Assembly (NCBI RefSeq): GCF_014648875.1
Contig: NZ_BMRY01000012.1
Location: 62,001-126,000, forward strand
Length of the DNA stretch: 64,000 nt
From: Streptomyces parvus
GTDB lineage: Bacteria > Actinomycetota > Actinomycetes > Streptomycetales > Streptomycetaceae
Direction of reading: 5' to 3'
Below the pieces are notes generated by a model. It was not told the origin of the DNA. It did no database searches and was given only the letters and a program-made list of their open reading frames with translations. Shown here piece after piece: positions 9,297-17,669 of the stretch. Positions within the stretch are counted from its first letter, which is position 1, and every line of letters begins with the position of its first letter. A program made the translations under genes and the position numbers.

Positions 9297-10178
9297 GTGT
9301 TGCAAGAAGTCGTGGCGACTCGCTATGTCACGCCCCTGCGTGAAGGCGGCTCGCTCCCCGGCATCGTCGAGGCCGACGATCTCGGTACGTACGTCATGAA
9401 GTTCACCGGGGCCGGACAGGGCCGCAAGACGCTCGTCGCCGAGATCATCTGCGGGGAGCTCGGCCGCCGGCTCGGGCTGCGGGTGCCGGAGCTGGTGACC
9501 ATCGAGCTGGACCCGGTCATCGGGCTGGCGGAGCCGGACCAGGAGGTGCAGGAGCTGCTCAAGGCGAGCGGCGGCCTGAACCTCGGCATGGACTACCTGC
9601 CGGGCTCGTTCGGGTTCGATCCGCTCGCCTACGAGGTCGGGGCGGCCGAGGCCGGGCGGATCGTCTGGTTCGACGCGCTGATCAACAACGTGGACCGTTC
9701 CTGGCGCAACCCCAACCTGCTCGTCTGGCACGGCGACCTCTGGCTCATCGACCACGGCGCGACCATGATCTGGCACCACAACTGGCCGGGCGCCCAGGCC
9801 TCCGCAGCCAAGCCGTACAACGCCTCGGACCACGTCCTGGCCCCGTTCGGGCCGGACATCGCGGCCGCGGCCGCCGAGCTCGCCCCCCTGGTCACCGAGG
9901 AGCTGCTCACCGAGGTCGCCGCCGACGTGCCGGACGTCTGGCTGGCCGACGAGCCCGGCTTCGACTCCGCCGACGAGGTGCGTCGTGCCTACGTCGCCCC
10001 GCTGCTCGCGCGGGCCGCGACCGTCCACGAGCGGATCACGCTGGACGCGCCCACCGCGACCCGGCCCTCCCAGGCCCCGGGCTGGCTCACCGACCGGCTG
10101 CCACCGAGGCGGAAGCAGGCCGCGGGCGACGGCCGCGCCGCGGCGGCCGCCCGCACCGGCGAGGAGGGCGGCCGATGA
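9297..10178 (+). CDS. HipA-like kinase
   Basis: This 293-residue protein resembles the stand-alone HipA-fold kinases. It shows a candidate ATP-binding Lys in GTYVMKFTGAGQGRKTL with a following Glu (LVAEI). A catalytic Asp-x4-Asn pattern lies in NNVDRSWRNPN, and a metal-binding Asp in LWLIDHG. All key positions therefore look present. The target is unknown; classical HipA phosphorylates glutamyl-tRNA synthetase, but there is no HipB-type DNA-binding partner here. Its stop overlaps the start of the DUF3037 gene, so the two are coupled. The GTG start is weakly supported by GGGA 3 nt upstream. It marks the return to intact chromosome after the mobile relics. Confidence 0.8.
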   Translation: MLQEVVATRYVTPLREGGSLPGIVEADDLGTYVMKFTGAGQGRKTLVAEIICGELGRRLGLRVPELVTIELDPVIGLAEPDQEVQELLKASGGLNLGMDYLPGSFGFDPLAYEVGAAEAGRIVWFDALINNVDRSWRNPNLLVWHGDLWLIDHGATMIWHHNWPGAQASAAKPYNASDHVLAPFGPDIAAAAAELAPLVTEELLTEVAADVPDVWLADEPGFDSADEVRRAYVAPLLARAATVHERITLDAPTATRPSQAPGWLTDRLPPRRKQAAGDGRAAAAARTGEEGGR

Positions 10179-10558
10179 CGCGGCGCGATGTCTTCGAGTA
10201 CGCGCTCCTGCGCGTCGTGCCCCGGGTCGAGCGGGGGGAGTGCTTCAACGCCGGGGTGCTCGTCTACTGCCGGGCCCACTCGTTCGTGGCCGCCCGGACG
10301 TATCTCGACGAGGCGAAGCTGAAGGCGCTGGCCCCGGACGCCGACGTCGTCGGGGTGCGGGCCGCCCTGCGCGCCGTCGAAGGGGTCTGCGGCGGCGGTG
10401 CGGAGGCCGGTCAGGCGGCGGACGACGACGCCGGGCGGCGGTTCCGCTGGCTGATCGCCCCGCGTTCCACGGTCGTCCAGCCCGGAGCGGTGCACACCGG
10501 GCTGACCACCGACCCGGCCGGCGAGGTGGACCGGCTGCTCGACCTCCTCGTGCGCTGA
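10175..10558 (+). CDS. DUF3037 family protein
   Basis: The 127-residue protein has the DUF3037 start pattern (FEYALLRVVPRVERGECFNAG), and its length fits the family. Function is unknown. It begins inside the last codon of the HipA-like gene (ATGA overlap), so the two are made together; the same pairing occurs in other bacteria as far as I recall. A role as partner or substrate of the kinase is inference only. Confidence 0.8.
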   Translation: MTRRDVFEYALLRVVPRVERGECFNAGVLVYCRAHSFVAARTYLDEAKLKALAPDADVVGVRAALRAVEGVCGGGAEAGQAADDDAGRRFRWLIAPRSTVVQPGAVHTGLTTDPAGEVDRLLDLLVR

Positions 10559-10640
10559 TCCACGCCCCGGTGGGACCACGACGGCACAGCGGCGGACGCT
10601 CCCGCCCGGTGTGACGTACGGCCCGCCGGGGCGTGCGCCG

Positions 10641-10669
10641 TTGACACCGGGTGCCAGGGCTTCTAGCGT
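10641..10669 (+). promoter_or_regulatory. Promoter of the two-gene SDR operon
   Basis: TTGACA (10641-10646), a 17-bp spacer and TAGCGT (10664-10669) form a strong vegetative promoter. It is the best -35/-10 pair seen in the core part of the window. Transcription would start near 10676, giving a leader of about 120 nt before the first reductase gene. Confidence 0.65.
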
Positions 10670-10686
10670 CTCGTCTGCTGAAGGTA

Positions 10687-10702
10687 CTAAGCGGTTGCTC
10701 AG
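10687..10702. promoter_or_regulatory. Palindromic operator candidate in the SDR leader
   Basis: CTAAGC-GGTT-GCTCAG is a 6-4-6 inverted repeat with one mismatch. It sits just downstream of the predicted transcription start, where a bound TetR-type repressor would block transcription. The regulator is not encoded next to it. Confidence 0.45.
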
Positions 10703-10796
10703 CAATCGAGGGTCTTGCCGCCAGGGAGTGTCAGGGACTGGCGGGAAGCGTCCCGGTGTCCGCTGAGCCGCTATCCAAGGGCGAGGAGAACCAAGC

Positions 10797-11558
10797 ATGT
10801 CCACCACCGAGCAGCGCGTCGCCATCGTGACGGGAGCGGCGCGGGGCATCGGCGCCGCCACCGCCGTACGCCTCGCGGCCGAGGGCCGCGCCGTCGCCGT
10901 ACTCGATCTCGACGAGGCGGCCTGCAAGGACACGGTCGAGAAGATCACCGCCGCCGGGGGCACCGCGCTGGCCGTCGGCTGCGACGTGTCGGACGCCGGT
11001 CAGGTGGAAGCCGCCGTCGCGCGGGTCGCCGCCGAGCTGGGCGCGCCGACGATCCTCGTGAACAACGCGGGCGTGCTCCGCGACAACCTGCTGTTCAAGA
11101 TGAGCGAGTCCGACTGGGACATCGTGATGAACGTGCACCTCAAGGGCGCGTTCCTGATGGCCAAGGCCGTCCAGGCCCACATGGTCGAGGCCAAGTTCGG
11201 CCGGATCGTCTCGCTTTCTTCCTCCTCGGCTCTCGGAAACCGGGGCCAGGCCAACTACTCCGCGGTCAAGGCGGGCCTCCAGGGCCTCACCAAAACGCTC
11301 GCCAAGGAGCTCGGCAAGTTCGGCGTCACCGCCAACGCCGTCGCGCCCGGCTTCATCGTCACCGAGATGACCGCGCAGACCGCCGAGCGCGTCGGCATGG
11401 GCTTCGAGGAGTTCCAGGCGGCGGCGGCCACCCAGATCCCCGTCCAGCGCGTCGGCCGTCCCGAGGACGTCGCGAACGCCATCGCCTTCTTCGCGGGCGA
11501 CGACGCGGGCTTCGTCTCCGGCCAGGTCATGTACGTGGCCGGCGGCCCCCTCAACTGA
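10797..11558 (+). CDS. fabG: 3-oxoacyl-ACP reductase-like SDR
   Basis: The 253-residue short-chain dehydrogenase has the NADP-binding TGAARGIG, the structural NNAG, and Tyr154 and Lys158 in YSAVK preceded by a serine-rich stretch (SLSSSSAL). FabG-type enzymes reduce 3-oxoacyl thioesters with NADPH; this is likely a paralogue rather than the main fatty-acid enzyme, since no fatty-acid genes are adjacent. The ATG follows AGGAG at a good distance. It is first in an operon with a second SDR that begins 20 nt after its stop. Expression probably depends on the promoter at 10641 and the palindrome at 10687. Confidence 0.9.
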   Translation: MSTTEQRVAIVTGAARGIGAATAVRLAAEGRAVAVLDLDEAACKDTVEKITAAGGTALAVGCDVSDAGQVEAAVARVAAELGAPTILVNNAGVLRDNLLFKMSESDWDIVMNVHLKGAFLMAKAVQAHMVEAKFGRIVSLSSSSALGNRGQANYSAVKAGLQGLTKTLAKELGKFGVTANAVAPGFIVTEMTAQTAERVGMGFEEFQAAAATQIPVQRVGRPEDVANAIAFFAGDDAGFVSGQVMYVAGGPLN

Positions 11559-11578
11559 TCCGAAGGGCAGCGGACATC

Positions 11579-12334
11579 ATGACGGTGCAGGACAGCGGAA
11601 AGGTCGCCCTCGTCACGGGCGCCAGCCGGGGCATCGGCTACGGGATCGCCGAGGCGCTCGTCGCCCGCGGCGACCGGGTCGCCATCACCGGGCGGGGCGA
11701 GGACGCCCTCAAGGAGGCCGTGGAGCGGCTCGGCGCCGACCGGGTCATCGCCATCCCCGGAAAGGCGCACGACGTGGCCCACCAGGCCGCGGCGGTCGAG
11801 CGCACGATGGAGGCGTTCGGCCGGGTCGACTACCTGATCAACAACGCCGGGACGAATCCGGTCTTCGGGCCCATGGCCGAGCTCGACCTCAATGTGGCCC
11901 GCAAGGTCTACGAGACCAACGTGATCTCGGCGCTCGGCTTCGCCCAGCAGACCTGGAAGGCGTGGCAGAAGGAGAACGGCGGGGCGATCGTCAACATCGC
12001 CTCCGTCGCCGGCGTCGCCCCCTCGCCGTTCATCGGCGCGTACGGGATGTCGAAGGCGGCCATGATCAACCTGACCGCCCAGCTGGCGCACGAGTTCGCC
12101 CCGGTCGTCCGGGTCAACGCGATCGCCCCGGCCGTGGTCAAGACGAAGTTCGCCGAGGCGCTCTACGAGGGCCGTGAAGCGGAGGCCGCGGCCGCCTATC
12201 CGCTGGGCCGGCTCGGTGTGCCCGAGGACATCGGAGGTGCGGCGGCCTTCCTCACCTCCGCGCAGTCAGACTGGATCACCGGACAGACCCTCGTGGTCGA
12301 CGGAGGAATTTTCCTCAACGCGGGCGTTGGCTGA
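11579..12334 (+). CDS. SDR family oxidoreductase
   Basis: A 251-residue short-chain dehydrogenase with TGASRGIG near residue 14, NNAG near 90 and the catalytic Tyr155/Lys159 in YGMSK, preceded by NIASVAG. It ends with the usual GQTLVVDGG motif. Substrate is unknown. It lies 20 nt after the fabG-like gene and shares its promoter; GAAGGG precedes the ATG. Two reductases in one operon suggest a common acyl-chain or alcohol metabolic route. Confidence 0.88.
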   Translation: MTVQDSGKVALVTGASRGIGYGIAEALVARGDRVAITGRGEDALKEAVERLGADRVIAIPGKAHDVAHQAAAVERTMEAFGRVDYLINNAGTNPVFGPMAELDLNVARKVYETNVISALGFAQQTWKAWQKENGGAIVNIASVAGVAPSPFIGAYGMSKAAMINLTAQLAHEFAPVVRVNAIAPAVVKTKFAEALYEGREAEAAAAYPLGRLGVPEDIGGAAAFLTSAQSDWITGQTLVVDGGIFLNAGVG

Positions 12335-12391
12335 GAGTAGCCTGGCCCGATTTGGCCCTGATTGAGTCAAGTGCCCCGCCGGGCCTGCGGA

Positions 12392-12419
12392 TTGACCTGG
12401 TGGGGCGCTGCGGTATGGT
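12392..12419 (+). promoter_or_regulatory. Promoter of the solute-binding lipoprotein gene
   Basis: TTGACC (12392-12397), 16 bp, TATGGT (12414-12419). Transcription would start near 12426, leaving a 27-nt leader that contains the AGGAG used by the GTG at 12453. Confidence 0.55.
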
Positions 12420-12452
12420 CTGCCGACCCATGGCTGATCGAGGAGCGTGCAC

Positions 12453-14033
12453 GTGTTCTACCGGGCCAGTCTGCAGGCTTCTGCAGCCCTAGCTTCCCTT
12501 TCTCTGCTGGCCGGCTGCGGTCTCCTTTCCGACAGCGGATCGGAAACGGACCAGAAGATAACCGTCGGGACGACCAGCTCCCCGTCCACGCTCGATCCGG
12601 CGGCGGCCTGGGACGGTTCCTGGGAATTGATGCGGAACGTTTACCAGACCCTGGTGAGCTTCCCCACCGGCAGTACGAGCCCGGAGCCGGACGCGGCGGA
12701 ATCCTGCAAGTTCACCGACGCCACGAGCATGGCGTACCGGTGCACGCTGAAGAAGAACCTCAAGTTCTCCAACGGCGAGAAGCTCGACGCCAAGGCCGTG
12801 AAGTACTCCATCGACCGCATCAGGGACATCCACTTCAAGGGCGGCCCGGTCGGGATGCTCGGCTCGCTGGACCGGGTCGAGACCAAGGGTGACGACACGG
12901 TCGTCTTCCACCTGAACAAGTCCGACGCCACGTTCCCGTTCATCCTGGCCACGCCCGCCATGTCGCTCGTCGCTCCCGGCGACTACCGCCAGGACAAGAT
13001 CCGCGACGACGGCAAGGTCACCGGTTCCGGCCCGTACCTCCTGGAGTCCTACGAGGGCCGGAAGACCGCCGAGCTGAAGAAGAACCCGGACTACAAGGGC
13101 TTCGCCAACCGGAAGAACGACGCGGTCACCATCCGCTACTTCGAGAAGTCCGCCGACATGGTGAGCGCGCTCAAGGCCGACGAGATCGACGCCACCTACC
13201 GGGGTCTGACCGCCGAGGAGGTCGTCAGCCTGGAGGACAACAAGGACGACAACGCGGGCCTCCAGATCGTCGAGAGCACGGGGGCGGACATCCGCTTCCT
13301 GGTCTTCAACCCGAAGGACCCGGCCGCCGCGAACCCCGCCGTCCGCAAGGCCATCGCCCATGTCGTGGACCGCGACGCCCTGGTCGCCAAGGTCTACCGG
13401 GGCACCGCCGAGCCCCTCTACTCCATGATCCCCAAGGGCATCGCCGGACACACCACGAGTTTCTTCGACACCTACGGCGACCCGGATGTGGCCAAGGCGA
13501 AGAGCATCCTCTCCGAGGCCGGCATCACCGAGCCCGTGAAGATGACCTTCTGGTACACCACCGACCGCTACGGCTCCGCCACGGAGCCCGAGTTCGAGGA
13601 GCTCAAGCGGCAGCTGGAGGCCTCCGGGCTGTTCAAGATCACGCTGCGCGGCGAGCCCTGGCAGAAGTTCCAGGAAGGCTTCAACCAGGGGGAGTACCCG
13701 GTCTTCGGCCGCGGCTGGTTCCCCGACTTCCCGGACCCCGACAACTTCGTCGCCCCGTTCGTGGGCCAGGAGCCCGTCACGGGCAGCCCGTACATCAACA
13801 AGGAGATCACCCAGCAGCTGCTTCCCGCCTCGCGGCAGGAGAGCGACCGGGGCGCGGTCAGCAAGCAGTTCGAGCGGGCCCAGGAGATCCTCGTCAATGA
13901 CGTCCGCCTGCTGCCGCTGTGGCAGGGCAAGCTGTACGTCGCCGCGGGCGAGGACATCGGCGGCGGCGAGCGGGCACTCGACCCGCAGACCGTCATGCAG
14001 ATGTGGGAGCTGTACCGCAAGGCCAGCTGGTAG
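12453..14033 (+). CDS. Peptide/nickel-type ABC transporter substrate-binding lipoprotein
   Basis: The 526-residue protein belongs to the SBP_bac_5 (DppA/OppA-like) family: NVYQTLV near the start, the FSNGEKLDAKAVKYSIDRI region, and GSGPYLLESY later. It binds a peptide or similar solute outside the cell and hands it to a permease. A lipoprotein signal is present, with lipobox LAGC and Cys22 as the lipid-modified residue. The GTG at 12453 stands 7 nt after AGGAG and is preferred to the GTG at 12447, which is only 1 nt away. No permease or ATPase genes are next to it, so it is an orphan binding protein. A terminator follows at 14067. Confidence 0.9.
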   Translation: MFYRASLQASAALASLSLLAGCGLLSDSGSETDQKITVGTTSSPSTLDPAAAWDGSWELMRNVYQTLVSFPTGSTSPEPDAAESCKFTDATSMAYRCTLKKNLKFSNGEKLDAKAVKYSIDRIRDIHFKGGPVGMLGSLDRVETKGDDTVVFHLNKSDATFPFILATPAMSLVAPGDYRQDKIRDDGKVTGSGPYLLESYEGRKTAELKKNPDYKGFANRKNDAVTIRYFEKSADMVSALKADEIDATYRGLTAEEVVSLEDNKDDNAGLQIVESTGADIRFLVFNPKDPAAANPAVRKAIAHVVDRDALVAKVYRGTAEPLYSMIPKGIAGHTTSFFDTYGDPDVAKAKSILSEAGITEPVKMTFWYTTDRYGSATEPEFEELKRQLEASGLFKITLRGEPWQKFQEGFNQGEYPVFGRGWFPDFPDPDNFVAPFVGQEPVTGSPYINKEITQQLLPASRQESDRGAVSKQFERAQEILVNDVRLLPLWQGKLYVAAGEDIGGGERALDPQTVMQMWELYRKASW

Positions 14034-14066
14034 CAGCCCGGCGGTGAGGGGACGACGGTGACGTGA

Positions 14067-14092
14067 CGACGGGCCTCCTCGGGGGCCCGTTG
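14067..14092 (+). terminator. Hairpin terminator after the binding-protein gene
   Basis: ACGGGCC (14069-14075) pairs perfectly with GGCCCGT (14084-14090) across an 8-nt loop, with weaker pairs extending the stem by two. There is no run of T, as is usual in Streptomyces. Confidence 0.65.
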
Positions 14093-14151
14093 TCAGTGGT
14101 GACCGGTAGGTTCTGGGATCAAGAACCTGTTGCTCACCGGAGGTTGTGGAC

Positions 14152-14835
14152 GTGACCGATATCGACCTGCTGCCCGAGTCCTGGCGCGGCGTCCTCGGCG
14201 AAGAACTGCAGAAGCCGTACGTCAAGGAGCTGGCGGACTTCGTCGAGGAGGAGCGGGCCAAGGGCCCCGTGTATCCGCCCCGCGAGCAGGTCTTCGCCGC
14301 CCTGGACGCCACGCCCTACGACCAGGTGAAGGTCCTCGTCCTCGGCCAGGACCCGTATCACGGCGACGGCCAGGGGCACGGGCTCTGCTTCTCCGTGCGG
14401 CCCGGCGTCAGGACGCCTCCGTCGCTGCGCAACATCTACAAGGAGATGCAGCAGGAGCTGGGCCTGCCCATCCCGGACAACGGCTATCTGATGCCCTGGG
14501 CCGAACAGGGCGTTCTCCTGCTCAACGCCGTGCTGACCGTCCGGGGCGGCGAGGCCAACTCCCACAAGAACAAGGGGTGGGAGAAGATCACCGACGCCGT
14601 GATCCGGGCTGTCGCCGACCGGCCCGACCCGGCGGTCTTCGTGCTCTGGGGCAACTACGCGCAGAAGAAGCTGCCCCTGATCGACGAGGAGCGCCACATC
14701 GTGGTGAAGGGCGCGCACCCCTCGCCGCTGTCCGCCAAGAAGTTCTTCGGCTCCCGCCCCTTCACGCAGATCAACGAGGCCGTGGCCGCCCAGGGGCACC
14801 AGCCGATCGACTGGCGGATCCCCGACCTCGGCTGA
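14152..14835 (+). CDS. ung: Uracil-DNA glycosylase, family 1
   Basis: The 227-residue enzyme removes uracil from DNA at the start of base-excision repair. The water-activating loop GQDPYH is at residues 65-70 (catalytic Asp67), and the leucine-loop motif HPSPLS begins at His189. The uracil-binding LLNAVLTV region lies between them. Length is normal for the family. GTG 14152 is 8 nt after GGAGG and is preferred to GTG 14146, which is only 2 nt away. It appears to be monocistronic or to head the following hypothetical gene. Confidence 0.95.
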   Translation: MTDIDLLPESWRGVLGEELQKPYVKELADFVEEERAKGPVYPPREQVFAALDATPYDQVKVLVLGQDPYHGDGQGHGLCFSVRPGVRTPPSLRNIYKEMQQELGLPIPDNGYLMPWAEQGVLLLNAVLTVRGGEANSHKNKGWEKITDAVIRAVADRPDPAVFVLWGNYAQKKLPLIDEERHIVVKGAHPSPLSAKKFFGSRPFTQINEAVAAQGHQPIDWRIPDLG

Positions 14836-14949
14836 CGGGCTCGTCCGGCGAGGACACCCTCCGAGCCCGTGTCTGACCGGTTCTGCGGAAGCCCGGCGTT
14901 AGCGTCGGACGGAGGGGTGACCGGCCGTACGGGCGATGAGGAGAGCGCA

Positions 14950-15423
14950 GTGGTGGAGCAGCAGGAGGCGTCGGAGGACGCCGTCATGACCAGGATCGGC
15001 CAGGCGATCATGCTGCTCCACGGAGGTGACCGGGAGGAGGCCCGCAACCGGTTCGGCGCTCTCTGGTCGGAGCTCGGGGCGGACGGCGACGCCCTCCACC
15101 GCTGCACCCTCGCGCACTACATGGCCGACACCCAGGACGACCCCGGCGACGAGCTGGCCTGGGACCTGCGCGCCCTGACGGCCGCCGAGGGGGCGGGCGG
15201 CGGGTGGTCGGCGGAGCACCGGGACCTTCCGGCCGTCCGGGCGTTCTACCCCTCGCTGCATCTCAACCTCGCGGCGGACTACCTCAAGCTCCAGCGCCCC
15301 GACTCCGCCCGCATCCACCTCCAGCGAGCCCGCGCCGCCGCCGAGTCCCTCGCGGACGACGGGTACGGCGACGGGGTCCGCGCCGCCATCGACCGCCTGG
15401 AGCTCCGCCTGCGGGAGCAGTGA
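14950..15423 (+). CDS. Conserved hypothetical protein, TPR-like
   Basis: A 157-residue, mostly helical protein with pairs of helices of tetratricopeptide character (AIMLLHGGDREEARNRFGAL, and LHLNLAADYLKLQRPDSA). This suggests a protein-binding scaffold; no enzymatic motif is seen. The GTG at 14950 follows GAGGAG by 7 nt, so the longer in-frame start at 14869 is not used here. I recall similar proteins in other Streptomyces but no function. Confidence 0.7.
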   Translation: MVEQQEASEDAVMTRIGQAIMLLHGGDREEARNRFGALWSELGADGDALHRCTLAHYMADTQDDPGDELAWDLRALTAAEGAGGGWSAEHRDLPAVRAFYPSLHLNLAADYLKLQRPDSARIHLQRARAAAESLADDGYGDGVRAAIDRLELRLREQ

Positions 15424-15459
15424 CCCGGGGACCCTGCAGGGCCCCCGGGGGCAGGCGCG

Positions 15460-15954
15460 TCAGCGACCGTACGTCTCCGAGCAGATGCGGGCCTGCGGGC
15501 TCCCCGCGGGCCAGCCGCCGTACCCCCGGCCGAGCGCACAGACGTCCGCCCCGCCGCCGGGGACGCGTGGCAGGGCGGGCACGGTGACGGACGGGACCCT
15601 CGGGGCCCGGTCGGGGGCCCGCCGCTGCGGCGGATCCGCGCGCTCGGGCGGCCGGGCGACGCCTGCCGGTCCGCCGCGCCGGGCCTCCGCGGGGGAGTCG
15701 GCGGCCGGAGGCGCGGGGGAGGAGGAGGGCCGAGCGGGCGGGCGGCTCGGATCCGGCATGACCTCCAGCCCCTCACGGGCGGGAGGCTGCACGATCTGCG
15801 GAGCCACGTCCTCCCCCGGTCCGGTGGCTCCCGCACCGGGGGAGGAGGGGGAGGAGTGGGAGGAAACGGTCCCGGGCGTCACCGAGACGCATCCGGAGAC
15901 GGCGGTGACCGCTAACCCGACCAGGAGTTTCGCGGTGATTCTGGTTCTCTGCAC
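15460..15954 (-). CDS. Small Pro-rich lipoprotein
   Basis: From the GTG at 15954 the protein begins with a short basic stretch (MQRTRITAK), a hydrophobic core and a lipobox VSGC with Cys22, so it should be lipid-anchored outside the membrane. The rest is rich in Pro, Ser, Ala and Arg with no recognised domain, ending in a small Cys-containing segment (DVCALGRGY and RICSETYGR). A GTG at 15981 would add nine residues but has poor ribosome-site spacing. It is convergent with the TPR-like gene. Confidence 0.65.
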   Translation of the reverse strand: MQRTRITAKLLVGLAVTAVSGCVSVTPGTVSSHSSPSSPGAGATGPGEDVAPQIVQPPAREGLEVMPDPSRPPARPSSSPAPPAADSPAEARRGGPAGVARPPERADPPQRRAPDRAPRVPSVTVPALPRVPGGGADVCALGRGYGGWPAGSPQARICSETYGR

Positions 15955-16106
15955 CCGGCCAACTCTGCGGTGCGGTCCCACTCTCCGGGGCCCGGTGGGC
16001 GGGGAATGGCCCGCACGAGTGACCCGGTCAGCACGGCGTCCCGCACCGCGTCGACCGGGGCCACCGGCGTCCGGCAGCGCTCGCCGAGCTCACCCCCAAG
16101 GGGCGG

Positions 16107-16628
16107 TCAGACCCCGGTGGCGCCGTCCACGCGCTCGCGCACCAGGTCGGCGTGGCCGTTGTGGCGGGCGTACTCCTCGATCATGTGCGTGTAGATCCAG
16201 CGCAGATTGAACGGCTTGCCCGACGAGCCGAGGCCCTTGGAGAAGTCGTCCAGGCCGAACGCGGCGGCGCTTTTTCGCGCCGCCGCCGTCTCCGCCCGCC
16301 AGACGGCCTCCGTCTCGGCCCAGGTGGTCGTCTCCGACACCTTGAAGTCCGCGTCCGGGTCCTCCTCGGTGGAGTAGAGGTCCGGCAGTGCCTCGCCCGC
16401 CAGGATCTCGCGGAACCAGAAGCGCTCCACCTCGGCCAGATGCTGGACGAGGCCGAGCAGGGTCAACGCGGAGGGCGGCACGGACGCCTCGCGCAGTTGC
16501 GCGTCCGTGAGACCCGCGCACTTCGCGACGAGCGTCTCGCGGTGGTATTCCAGCCAGCCCTCCAGCATGGGGCGTTCGGCTGCGTCGATGGCGGGTTCGG
16601 GGCGTTCGGCGAAAGTCATGAGGGCCAT
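16107..16628 (-). CDS. DinB-like (DUF664) protein
   Basis: The 173-residue helical protein matches the DinB/DUF664 group, which often binds a metal with three His. Candidate ligands are in LVQHLAEVERFWF and in THMIEEYARHNGHADLVRE near the C-terminus. Many actinobacterial members are thiol-dependent transferases (mycothiol related), but no substrate can be read here. An ATG at 16619 (MTFAERPEP) is an equally possible start. It is divergent from the oxidoreductase gene at 16764. Confidence 0.82.
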   Translation of the reverse strand: MALMTFAERPEPAIDAAERPMLEGWLEYHRETLVAKCAGLTDAQLREASVPPSALTLLGLVQHLAEVERFWFREILAGEALPDLYSTEEDPDADFKVSETTTWAETEAVWRAETAAARKSAAAFGLDDFSKGLGSSGKPFNLRWIYTHMIEEYARHNGHADLVRERVDGATGV

Positions 16629-16763
16629 GGTGACCCATGATCATGGGGCCGGCCAGGGGTTTCGCGAACGGACCGGCAGCCGGGCCCAGGGCGGCCGCGA
16701 CGTATGCTGCCGGGGCGCGAACAGCCGCGCACAGCGGCCCGGCACGGTGACAGGGAGACCCTC

Positions 16764-17669
16764 GTGAAGATCGGTTGCATCGGACTCGGCGATATCGCGC
16801 AGAAGGCGTACCTGCCGGTGCTCACCGCCGTACCGGGGGTCGAACCGCACCTGCAGACCCGCACCCCCGCCACCCTCCAGGCGGTCGGTGACGCCCACCG
16901 CGTTCCGGCCGAAGGCCGTCACGAGACCCTGGACTCCCTTCTCGACGCGGGGCTGGACGCGGCGTTCGTGCACGCCCCGACCGCCGTGCACCCGCAGATC
17001 GTGGAACGGCTCCTCGACGCCGGCGTCGCCACCTATGTCGACAAGCCGATCGCCTACGAGTACGCCGAGTCCGAGCGGCTGGTGAACCTCGCCGAGGAGC
17101 GCGGTGTCAGCCTCGCCGTCGGTTTCAACCGCCGTTTCGCCCCGGGCTACGCACAGTGCGCGGAGCACCCGCGCGAGCTGATCCTCATGCAGAAGAACCG
17201 CGTCGGGCTGCCCGAGGACCCCCGGACGATGATCCTCGACGACTTCATCCACGTCGTCGACACCTTGCGCTTCCTGGCCCCGGGCACTGTCGACCACACC
17301 ACCGTGCGGGCCCGGATCGTGGACGGCCTGATGCACCACGTGGTGCTCCAGCTGTCCGGCGACGGATTCACCGCGATCGGCATGATGAACCGGCTGAACG
17401 GATCGACCGAGGAGATCCTCGAAGTCTCCGGCCAGGACACCAAGCGCCAGGTCCTCAACCTCGCGGACATCGTCGACCACAAGGGCCAGCCCTCGGTGCG
17501 GCGGCGCGGCGACTGGGTCCCCGTGGCCCGGCAGCGCGGCATCGAGGCCTGTGTGCACGCCTTCCTGGACGCCGTACGCCGGGGCGAGACGCTCAGCGCC
17601 CGGGACGCCCTGGCGACCCATGAGCTGTGCGAGCGGGTGGTCCGGGAGGCCGTGGAGCAGGCCGCCTGA
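16764..17669 (+). CDS. Gfo/Idh/MocA family oxidoreductase
   Basis: The 301-residue protein starts with a dinucleotide-binding fold (IGCIGLGDIAQKAYLPVL) and has the family DKPIAYEYAE motif near residue 94, whose Lys is a conserved catalytic residue. Such enzymes oxidise or reduce sugars and related alcohols with NAD(P); the substrate is unknown. The GTG at 16764 follows GGGAG. Its last 77 bp overlap the 3' end of the convergent lnt gene. Confidence 0.87.
   Translation: MKIGCIGLGDIAQKAYLPVLTAVPGVEPHLQTRTPATLQAVGDAHRVPAEGRHETLDSLLDAGLDAAFVHAPTAVHPQIVERLLDAGVATYVDKPIAYEYAESERLVNLAEERGVSLAVGFNRRFAPGYAQCAEHPRELILMQKNRVGLPEDPRTMILDDFIHVVDTLRFLAPGTVDHTTVRARIVDGLMHHVVLQLSGDGFTAIGMMNRLNGSTEEILEVSGQDTKRQVLNLADIVDHKGQPSVRRRGDWVPVARQRGIEACVHAFLDAVRRGETLSARDALATHELCERVVREAVEQAA

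Noticed and set aside
9180..9300. tRNA or attachment site beside the integrase relic
   Set aside because: No cloverleaf or T-loop sequence and no direct repeat was visible in the window.
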